NCBI GenBank assembly: GCA_002379855.1 | Contig: DFUX01000040.1 | Span: 6,845 to 15,583 of the forward strand | Reading direction: 5' to 3' | From: Cloacimonetes bacterium UBA4175 | GTDB lineage: Bacteria; Cloacimonadota; Cloacimonadia; Cloacimonadales; Cloacimonadaceae | DNA length: 8,739 bases | Shown here: positions 1 to 5,344 of the stretch, in pieces | Position numbering within the stretch: position 1 is the stretch's first letter | Layout of the letters: every line of letters begins with the position of its first letter | Program-made: the position numbers and the translations under genes | The notes under the pieces: model-generated | The model's database searches: none | What the model was told of the DNA's origin: nothing | The model's input: the letters and a program-made list of their open reading frames with translations, nothing else

Positions 1-31
1 AACGGACTTTGCCACCCCCCCCTGGGCTGCC

Positions 32-172
32 GGATCACGGGTCATGCGGTTCACGCAGATATACGCGGATAAAAGGCGCAGATTGCCACGGATTGGTATA
101 ATGGGGGGTTCAGGATTTGCCGCTTGTTTTTGGGTCGGGGTGGTTGTTTCTAAAAGACAGGATCACGGGTCA
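32..172 (+). repeat. 13-bp direct repeat GGATCACGGGTCA, two copies
   Basis: The 13-mer GGATCACGGGTCA occurs exactly at 32-44 and again at 160-172. The second copy is the left part of an imperfect palindrome: ATCACGGG at 162-169, spacer TCAAG, and CCCATGAT at 175-182, followed by GACG. This looks like one full and one partial copy of a dispersed intergenic palindromic element. The 115 bp between the copies carry no gene. Confidence 0.5.
54..93 (+). repeat. Degenerate CGCRGAT short-unit repeats
   Basis: The words CGCAGAT (54-60), CGCGGAT (64-70), CGCAGAT (77-83) and ACGGAT (88-93) follow one another at roughly 10-13 bp. Similar words reappear past phoU at 8508-8520 and 8531-8543. The pattern is that of low-complexity intergenic repeat debris. 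No function can be read from it. Confidence 0.45.
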
Positions 173-219
173 AGCCCATGATGACGTAGTATATAGTTTG
201 GTGGACTTGTTTCAGGGAA

Positions 220-251
220 CCTTTCCACCATTTCACCTTTCCACCTTTTCA
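220..251 (+). repeat. Tandem 16-bp duplication, pyrimidine-rich
   Basis: Two adjacent 16-bp units, CCTTTCCACCATTTCA (220-235) and CCTTTCCACCTTTTCA (236-251), differ at a single base. An AT-rich tract with TATAAT at 253-258 follows directly, but no convincing -35 element or downstream gene goes with it. The duplication probably arose by slippage or belongs to a dispersed repeat family. Confidence 0.6.
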
Positions 252-598
252 CTATAATAAATAAAGTATGTAAGCAAATTAGCGTTATGTTCGGCGAAAA
301 TATTCTCAACCTTCTTCATAATCCTTCATACCGCCCTCCTTTGCTACGACTGGATTTGCTGCCATCATCCTTAGGTATGCGGTTGCGAAGTTAAGGATGA
401 CTCCAGGAAGACCACAGGAAATCCATGGGAGGCAAAAGGGGGCGATATTGGGTTTTTGTCTGGCTGGGGAGAGTATGCCGGAACTGTCCGCCGGATGGCC
501 TGCCCTCGCGAGGAAGCGGAGTCGTGTGGATGTCATTTGGGCATTGGCAGGGACAGCGTTTGCCATGGCGCAGTTCACGTGACAATGCCAAGCCATTG

Positions 599-643
599 TT
601 AAGAAAAATTAATCTGATTTATGATGGTTTTGCTTGCCATAAT
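599..643 (+). promoter_or_regulatory. Probable phoB promoter with Pho-box-like repeats
   Basis: Three TTAACA-like hexamers lie at 10-bp spacing: TTAAGA (599-604), TTAATC (609-614) and TTATGA (619-624). A -10-like CATAAT follows at 638-643, preceded by TGC as in an extended -10. The gap from the last hexamer to the -10 is 13 bp, the same as at the porin promoter (3275-3331). This suggests PhoB autoregulation. The hexamers are weaker than those upstream of the porin. On the opposite strand the same DNA gives TTAATT and TTAACA 10 bp apart, so the orientation of the box is not certain. Confidence 0.45.
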
Positions 644-681
644 AGACGTTAATCATAATTTGACGGCAAAGGTGAGATAGT

Positions 682-1398
682 ATGAGCGAGTTGATTTACA
701 TAACCGAAGACGAAGAAGACATCCTGGAACTGCTGAGCATGATGCTGACAAGCGCGGGTTACAGGACCCGCGGCTTCACGACAGCCAAGCAGATGCTGGA
801 AAGCATGGAACAGGAACTTCCGGAGCTGATCCTGCTGGATCTGATGCTTCCCGATCTGGACGGCCTGGAAGCCTGCCGCCGCATCAGGAGCAACCCAGCC
901 TGGGAGTTGGTTCCCATCGTGATGTTGACAGCCCGCAGCGATATCAGCGACCGGGTGAAGGGCCTGGAATACGGGGCTGACGACTACATCAGCAAACCTT
1001 TTGACAGCAGCGAGTTGCTTGCCAGAATCAAAGCGGTGCTGCGCCGCAGCGGCTGGGAAAGCACGCGCAACATCCTGAACATCACCGACGAATTCCGCCT
1101 GGACTTCAACCGCTATGAGGCCTGGATCAAAGGCCAAAGAGTGGATCTGACCATCACAGAGTTCAAGATCCTGCAACTGCTGACCCGGCATCCCGGCTGG
1201 GTTTACAAACGCAGCCAGATCCTGGACCACCTGTGGGGCAACGACAAGGTTGTGATCGAGCGCACGGTGGATGTCCATATCCGCAATCTGAGGGAAAAAC
1301 TGGGGGAATTCTCGTATATGCTGCAAAACGTAAGGGGTCTTGGCTATAAGTTTGACGCTGCCTCCAAAGAGAGCAAACGTGAGAAAAACAAGCCTTGA
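682..1398 (+). CDS. phoB: Phosphate regulon response regulator PhoB
   Basis: DNA-binding response regulator of the OmpR/PhoB family, 238 residues, the usual family length. The receiver domain (about 3-121) shows the acidic pocket E9/D10, phosphoacceptor D53 in LLDLMLPD, T83 in MLTAR and K105 in SKPF. The C-terminal winged-helix domain (about 133-225) shows the recognition-helix motif RTVDVHIRNLREKL (194-207) and the wing signature RGLGYKF (218-224). The basic tail after 225 is dispensable-looking. The start is ATG with a GGTGA-type SD at 671-675. It is first in an overlapping trio with phoR and a sigma factor and lies directly upstream of the pst operon. Family knowledge says PhoR phosphorylates it under phosphate limitation and it then binds Pho boxes. 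The residues alone would fit any OmpR-type regulator; the context makes it PhoB. Confidence 0.93.
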   Translation: MSELIYITEDEEDILELLSMMLTSAGYRTRGFTTAKQMLESMEQELPELILLDLMLPDLDGLEACRRIRSNPAWELVPIVMLTARSDISDRVKGLEYGADDYISKPFDSSELLARIKAVLRRSGWESTRNILNITDEFRLDFNRYEAWIKGQRVDLTITEFKILQLLTRHPGWVYKRSQILDHLWGNDKVVIERTVDVHIRNLREKLGEFSYMLQNVRGLGYKFDAASKESKREKNKP

Positions 1399-2701
1399 CA
1401 GCCTGCTGATCCAGACCGGTATCCTGCTGTTCGCGGCCGCCGTATTTATGGCGCTGGCTGACCCTCCCGGCTGGCTGGAGCTGATCATTTGGACGGCGCT
1501 GGTGGTGATTTTGCTTTGGCGTTTGCGCGCAAGAATCGCCCCGGAACTGGGAAAGCTTTACCGCAGAGCGGCCGAGATCGCGGAGGGCAGGCACACGCTC
1601 AGGCTTGGCGATTCCACCCTCAAGGAAGTGGACGACCTGAGTGCTGAGTTTAACAAGGTATTGGACGCTCTGGACGGGGCGATCCGGCACCTGGCAGTCC
1701 ACAGGGAAGAGCTGCGGCTGGTTTTGGGTTCCATCGAAGACATTTTGTGGGCTCAGGACTACGAGGGAAGGCTGCAGTGGGCCAACCAGCCCTTTCAAAA
1801 GCTTTTTCAAGGCTACAATCCAAACAAGGTGCAGCTTTCGCGGGAAGTGATCCGCGATCCGGAACTGCAGGCCGCCATCGCCAAAGTTGAGGAGCAGGAC
1901 AGCAATCTGGTGCCGGAAATCCGTTTTGAAGGGCACAGTTTCATCCTGAGCATGAGCAGCAACGAGCAGATGCGGCGCAAAGTGTTTATCCTGCAAAACA
2001 TGGACGCCATCCAGCAGGTGTTCCAGATGAAAAGGGACTTCATCGTCAACCTAGCCCACGAACTGCGGACTCCCCTGACCGCGATCAAGGGTTTCACGGA
2101 GGCGATGCGGGACAACCCCGACGTCGATCACACCCGCTACCGTAACATCATCCTCAACCACACGCAGCGCCTGATCCACCTGGTCAAGGATATGGAGCAA
2201 CTGATCAGCCTGGAAAGCTCCGGGAAGCTGGACCTGGTGGATATTGACCTGAAAAAGTTTTTTACCGGCGTCCGGCTGCTCCTGGAACCCGATCTGCAGG
2301 AAAAAGGCCTGCATCTGGAAATTGAGCTGGATCCTTCTGTGCCCAGAATAGTCTGCGACCCTTTCCGCCTGGAACAGGTCTTCATCAACCTGGCGCAAAA
2401 CTCGCTGCGCTACACCGACACAGGCGGCATCCGCATCAGCAGCAGGCCGGAAGGCGACTGGATCGTCTTTGAGGTGGCAGACAGCGGCTGCGGCATCGCC
2501 AAAGAACATCAGAACAGAATCTTTGAGCGTTTTTTCGTGGCTGATCCGGCGCGCAACAAAAACGGCAGCGGCTCCGGTCTGGGACTTGCCATCGTGAAAC
2601 ACATCGTGCTTTTGCACCAGGGGGAGATTTCGGTGCAGAGCGCTTTGGGAGAGGGCTGCACCTTCACCATTAAGATACCCCGGCTGCATGGCAAAGATTA
2701 A
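1379..2701 (+). CDS. phoR: Phosphate regulon sensor histidine kinase PhoR
   Basis: Membrane histidine kinase, 440 residues from the chosen GTG start. That start overlaps the phoB end by 20 bases and has a modest GAGAG SD five bases upstream. A longer reading from TTG at 1340 has no SD and overlaps phoB by 59 bases. Two membrane helices (about 8-27 and 33-48) are joined by a very short loop, so there is no periplasmic sensor domain, as in classical PhoR. A HAMP-like linker (about 50-100) and a PAS-like domain (about 111-205) follow. The kinase core has H227 in NLAHELRTPLT, the N-box with N341, DSGCGI (368-373), an F-box around 382-386 and the G2 motif GSGSGLGLAI (396-405). By family knowledge it phosphorylates PhoB when phosphate is low and reverses this when Pst/PhoU signal sufficiency. 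Confidence 0.9.
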   Translation: MRKTSLDSLLIQTGILLFAAAVFMALADPPGWLELIIWTALVVILLWRLRARIAPELGKLYRRAAEIAEGRHTLRLGDSTLKEVDDLSAEFNKVLDALDGAIRHLAVHREELRLVLGSIEDILWAQDYEGRLQWANQPFQKLFQGYNPNKVQLSREVIRDPELQAAIAKVEEQDSNLVPEIRFEGHSFILSMSSNEQMRRKVFILQNMDAIQQVFQMKRDFIVNLAHELRTPLTAIKGFTEAMRDNPDVDHTRYRNIILNHTQRLIHLVKDMEQLISLESSGKLDLVDIDLKKFFTGVRLLLEPDLQEKGLHLEIELDPSVPRIVCDPFRLEQVFINLAQNSLRYTDTGGIRISSRPEGDWIVFEVADSGCGIAKEHQNRIFERFFVADPARNKNGSGSGLGLAIVKHIVLLHQGEISVQSALGEGCTFTIKIPRLHGKD

Positions 2702-3278
2702 AGATAATAAGCTTCCGGAAGCGGATAAGGCGCAAGCAGGCATCTTTATGACAGACGCGGACGCGCTGCTCCGCGATTACGGCAATCTGGCCAGGGGAAT
2801 AGCCAGACGCTACCGCGGACGCGGCCTGCCCCTGGAAGACCTTCGCCAGGAAGCGCTTTTGGGCTTGCTGCAGGCTGCCAAATCCTACCGGGACCGCGGG
2901 GCGTCCTTCGCCACCTACGCGGTTTACTGGATAAAGAAAAGGATTCTGGCCGCTTTGGAACAGGAAGGCATCACCTGCCTGGACTCCGAGTCCCTGCCGG
3001 AGAAAAGTTTTGAGCAAGTCGTGGATACCAGTGCCAGAAGCGCCGATGTGGTCAGATTTGAACTTCCTGATGAGCTGCCATTGCCGGAGCGACAGGTGTT
3101 GGAACTGAGCTTCGCCCGGGAGCTGAGCCTGAAAGAGGTCGCGGCGCAGATGGGGCTGACAGTGGAGCGGGTAAAACAACTGCGCTGCAAGGCAGTGCGG
3201 CGTGTGAGGCAACTGTATCAGGGTCAGGCAAACCGTTTGTCGGACACTTGGGCTGAATTGATCTTCCCCAATAGTTAA
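2688..3278 (+). CDS. Small sigma-70 family RNA polymerase sigma factor
   Basis: 196-residue sigma factor with only two recognised regions. Region 2 (about 24-93) contains LEDLRQEALLGLLQAAKSY and an aromatic -10-melting segment, SFATYAVYWIKKRI (73-86). Region 4 (about 131-176) contains LPERQVLEL and a helix-turn-helix, LSLKEVAAQMGLTVERVKQL. The linker of about 35 residues is too short for a full region 3, and region 1 is absent. The words resemble group 3 or primary sigmas more than ECF sigmas. ATG at 2688 overlaps phoR by 14 bases, suggesting translational coupling, but has no good SD. ATG at 2748 would give 176 residues and keep both domains. No anti-sigma gene is nearby. Co-transcription with phoBR suggests a role in Pho gene transcription, which is inference. 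The paralog group cannot be named from this sequence alone. Confidence 0.85.
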   Translation: MAKIKDNKLPEADKAQAGIFMTDADALLRDYGNLARGIARRYRGRGLPLEDLRQEALLGLLQAAKSYRDRGASFATYAVYWIKKRILAALEQEGITCLDSESLPEKSFEQVVDTSARSADVVRFELPDELPLPERQVLELSFARELSLKEVAAQMGLTVERVKQLRCKAVRRVRQLYQGQANRLSDTWAELIFPNS

Positions 3279-3331
3279 CAATTCTTAACCCCCAGTTTAT
3301 AAAATCCTAACACAAGAGCAGTATATATAGT
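3275..3331 (+). promoter_or_regulatory. Pho box and promoter of the porin-pst operon
   Basis: Four hexamers stand at near helical-turn spacing: TTAACA (3275-3280), TTAACC (3285-3290), TTTATA (3296-3301) and CTAACA (3307-3312), with start-to-start steps of 10, 11 and 11 bp. A TATAGT -10-like element follows 13 bp later at 3326-3331; TATATA at 3322-3327 is an alternative. Direct repeats of TTAACA-like hexamers about 11 bp apart are the known PhoP-binding pattern of Bacillus, and PhoB boxes of proteobacteria use the same 11-bp periodicity with a different word. No clear -35 exists, as expected of an activator-dependent promoter. The first repeat overlaps the sigma-factor stop codon (TAA at 3276-3278), and no terminator intervenes. 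Confidence 0.65.
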
Positions 3332-3361
3332 ATAGAAATTCGCTTCATCAAGGAGAAAAGA

Positions 3362-4444
3362 ATGAAGAGACTTATTGTTTTACTATGTCTGGGCGTGATG
3401 ATCCTTCCGGTAATGGCGCATGAAATCAAGCTTACCGGCGAAATGTGGAACCGCTGGACACTCGAGACAGGTAACGCGCCGGCGGGAGAAAACACCATCC
3501 TGCGTAACAACCTGTCACTGGAACGCGGCTATTTGGGACTTGAGCCGAAATTTAGCGACGCGGTAAAAGGACGCTTTACGGTTGATATTTTCAGCACCGA
3601 TCTGGTCAAAGACGGTGCCGGACTCAAAATCAAGTATGCCTATCTTGATTTTAGCAAGCTGTTGCCCATACCCGATATGACGACCACCATCGGTCTGCAA
3701 AAGGTGTATTTCGGCAGCATCTACGATTGGGACTACACCCTGATCGGCAAATCACCCACCGATGAATACAAGTTTGCCAACTCCGCGGACTACGGGCTCA
3801 CCCTGCATGGCTACATCCCGAAAGGATGGGGCGAATACGCGCTGGGACTGTATAACGGTGAAGGCTACAAAAACTATGGCGCCAATCTGAAGAACAACAT
3901 CCAACCGGCCTTTCTGGCCAACCTGAGACTGATACCCGTGGCTGGTCTGACCCTGGGTGGATCGTTTATGCTTAACAGCAGCGAAAGAAGCGATTCCCTG
4001 TCTGGACTGGGCGGCGACAATCCCAAGTACAACGAACAAAAGCTGATGGACGCTTACCTTAGCGCAGCCTATGGACCTCTGACCCTGATGGGTGAATATA
4101 TGATGAAAGATGTTACTTACCCAAATGATTCCGCTAAAGATATGAGCGCTAATTGCGCCAGCGTGAATGCAGTGCTCAAACTGAAAACCCTGGTGGAGAA
4201 AGACATCGATTTCGTGGTCCGTTATGACCGTTCTGACCCCACCGACAGCGACAAGGACGAGAACATTGTCACAGCGATCACGGGAGGCGTGAACTATAAC
4301 TTTATGCATGACGATTCCTCCAATCCTGCCATGCAACTGCAACTGAACTATACCAACAAAAGCAACAGCGTCAAAACGACCAATGATTCCTCAGCTTTGA
4401 TGCTCCAGCTTAAATGGCGTTTCAACAATACCCTAAAATCATAA
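3362..4444 (+). CDS. Outer-membrane porin-like protein, probably for phosphate
   Basis: 360 residues with a clear signal peptide: MKR, a hydrophobic core, and likely cleavage after VMA at residue 19. The mature protein lacks long hydrophobic helices and shows alternating polar/apolar strands, aromatic girdle residues and glycine/asparagine-rich turns. Several segments look like beta strands, such as YALGLYNGEGY, LTLMGEYMM and a last strand ending KWRF, followed by six more residues rather than a terminal aromatic. An SD (AGGAG, 3351-3355) stands six bases before the ATG. It sits directly behind the Pho box and nine bases ahead of pstS. It is therefore probably a Pho-induced anion or phosphate porin, analogous to OprP/OprO or PhoE. 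Family assignment to the OprO/OprP type is likely but not proven by eye, and selectivity is inference. Confidence 0.7.
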   Translation: MKRLIVLLCLGVMILPVMAHEIKLTGEMWNRWTLETGNAPAGENTILRNNLSLERGYLGLEPKFSDAVKGRFTVDIFSTDLVKDGAGLKIKYAYLDFSKLLPIPDMTTTIGLQKVYFGSIYDWDYTLIGKSPTDEYKFANSADYGLTLHGYIPKGWGEYALGLYNGEGYKNYGANLKNNIQPAFLANLRLIPVAGLTLGGSFMLNSSERSDSLSGLGGDNPKYNEQKLMDAYLSAAYGPLTLMGEYMMKDVTYPNDSAKDMSANCASVNAVLKLKTLVEKDIDFVVRYDRSDPTDSDKDENIVTAITGGVNYNFMHDDSSNPAMQLQLNYTNKSNSVKTTNDSSALMLQLKWRFNNTLKS

Positions 4445-4453
4445 GGAGAGATC

Positions 4454-5266
4454 ATGAAAGTAAGAAACGTAATAATTATTCTGGCTATACTCCTGATAGG
4501 GGTGTCAGCTTTTGCCAAGACAAATAAAGTTGTCTGTTCAGGCTCCACCACAGTGCTTCCCATCGCCCAGGCCACAGCCGAGGCATTTATGGATAAAAAC
4601 CCCAATGTGAACATCTCCATCCGCGGAGGCGGTTCCGGCGTCGGTATCGCCGCCTTGCAAAACGGGACTGTGCACATCGCCAACTCCAGCCGTCCCATGA
4701 AAACCAAGGAAATGAACCAGTGCCGTGCCAAAGGCATCGCTCCCACAGCCTACGCCGTGGCGTTGGACGGGATCGCGATCCTGACACACAAATCCAATCC
4801 TGTTAGCAACCTGACCGTGAAGCAGCTCAAGGCAATCTACACCGGCGCGATCAAGAACTGGAAGGATTTGGGCGGCCCCAATCTGCCTATCGTGGTTATC
4901 TCCAGGGACGTGGCCTCGGGAACTTTTGAAGTGTTCAACGAAAAAGCCCTGGGAGGCGCCAAAGTTATCTCCAGCGCTCTGCTGCTGGCCTCGAACAACG
5001 CGGTTGTCACCTCCGTGGCGGATACCCCCGGCGCCATCGGTTACGCTGGACTGGGATACTTGGGAGACGGCGTGAAAACAGTGTCCGTCAACAACATAGT
5101 CCCCAGCAAAGCAACCGTGCAAAACGATACCTATCCTCTTTCCCGCAAACTCTATATGTATACCAACGGCAAGGCCAAAGGCGCGGTTGGTTCTTACATT
5201 GCTTTCATCCAATCCCCCGCCGGACAAAAAATCGTGGAGAACGAAGGTTTTGTAGCTCTTAAGTGA
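4454..5266 (+). CDS. pstS: Periplasmic phosphate-binding protein PstS
   Basis: 270-residue solute-binding protein of the high-affinity phosphate ABC importer. The signal peptide ends at AFA (residues 19-21). There is no lipobox, so the protein is expected to be soluble in the periplasm rather than a lipoprotein. Phosphate-site motifs are all present: GSTTV (30-34), GGGSGVG (58-64), NSSRPM (77-82), D105 in LDGIAIL, and SRDVASGTFEVF (150-161). The family word IYTGAIKNWKDLGG (128-141) is also there. Its SD, AAGGAG at 4443-4448, overlaps the porin stop codon (TAA 4442-4444), so the two are probably translated as a coupled pair. A hairpin region separates it from pstC, which would fit the higher PstS level such systems usually need. 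Confidence 0.95.
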   Translation: MKVRNVIIILAILLIGVSAFAKTNKVVCSGSTTVLPIAQATAEAFMDKNPNVNISIRGGGSGVGIAALQNGTVHIANSSRPMKTKEMNQCRAKGIAPTAYAVALDGIAILTHKSNPVSNLTVKQLKAIYTGAIKNWKDLGGPNLPIVVISRDVASGTFEVFNEKALGGAKVISSALLLASNNAVVTSVADTPGAIGYAGLGYLGDGVKTVSVNNIVPSKATVQNDTYPLSRKLYMYTNGKAKGAVGSYIAFIQSPAGQKIVENEGFVALK

Positions 5267-5281
5267 TTAACGCGAGCGTGT

Positions 5282-5296
5282 ACTGCCTTCAGCAGT
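5282..5296 (+). other. Small hairpin after pstS
   Basis: ACTGC (5282-5286) and GCAGT (5292-5296) can form a 5-bp stem with loop CTTCA, sixteen bases after the pstS stop codon. It lacks a following T-run, so it is not a terminator by itself. With the stronger hairpin at 5312-5333 it makes a two-stem spacer. Confidence 0.4.
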
Positions 5297-5311
5297 CCTC
5301 AAAAGTAATAA

Positions 5312-5333
5312 AAAGGGAGCGCAAGCTCCCTTT
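5312..5333 (+). promoter_or_regulatory. Strong GNRA hairpin between pstS and pstC
   Basis: A perfect 9-bp stem, AAAGGGAGC with GCTCCCTTT, is closed by the GNRA tetraloop GCAA, an especially stable RNA fold. On the + strand it is followed by CTGGGGGAGG, not a T-run, so it is unlikely to be a full terminator. A role as a 3' stabiliser of pstS mRNA or as a partial attenuator is more likely. Its 3' arm contains CTCCC, which can also pair with the pstC SD (GGGAG, 5338-5342). Read on the - strand, the stem is followed by TTTTTATTACTTTT and would make a fair intrinsic terminator. Confidence 0.6.
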
Positions 5334-5335
5334 CT

Positions 5336-5343
5336 GGGGGAGG
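5336..5343 (+). promoter_or_regulatory. Unusually close ribosome binding site of pstC
   Basis: GGGGGAGG ends one base before the pstC ATG, where 5-9 bases is usual. No alternative in-frame start codon lies in the bases just upstream, and the protein from this ATG starts as PstC proteins do. Initiation may therefore be inefficient or depend on local RNA structure. Confidence 0.5.
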
Positions 5344-5344
5344 A

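Larger units (their letters stand above)
1..597. other. Gene-free upstream region with degenerate repeats
   Basis: No supportable gene lies here. Open frames of 60-100 codons exist on both strands between about 306 and 652, but none has a ribosome binding site or a recognisable protein pattern. The first 110 bases are a C-run (15-22) followed by short GCGGAT/GCAGAT-type words. A palindromic element, a tandem 16-bp duplication and an AT-rich stretch (251-275) follow. Positions 306-597 are more GC-rich and could be a decayed gene or mobile-element remnant, but nothing identifies it. The last part contains an ACAATG/CATTGT inverted repeat (582-599) that runs into the phoB promoter region. Confidence 0.6.

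Noticed and set aside
54..93. CRISPR-like or iteron-like array
   Set aside because: Units are only 6-7 bp, degenerate and unevenly spaced, with no unique spacers and no replication or Cas gene nearby.
230..258. Possible promoter with TATAAT at 253-258
   Set aside because: No credible -35 at 16-18 bp spacing and no gene downstream that it would serve; probably part of AT-rich repeat DNA.
306..596. - strand open frame of 96 codons upstream of phoB
   Set aside because: No SD precedes its ATG (the upstream - strand bases are AT-rich TTAATTTTTCTTAACA), and the translation has no recognisable domain. It also overlaps the start of the phoB promoter.
649..1488. Long - strand open frame (279 codons) opposite phoB and the start of phoR
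   Set aside because: It lies antisense to phoB, which has all response-regulator motifs. Its translation is a His/Gln-rich shadow with no family pattern.
2688..3278. ECF (group 4) sigma factor
   Set aside because: It shares the two-domain layout, but the wording of region 2 (DLRQEALLGLL, YAVYWIKKRI) and region 4 (LPERQVLEL, ERVKQL) is closer to group 1-3 sigmas, and no anti-sigma gene lies next to it.
5312..5333. Intrinsic terminator ending a pstS-only transcript on the + strand
   Set aside because: The stem is strong but is followed by CTGGGGGAGG instead of a T-run. At most it is a partial attenuator or stabiliser.
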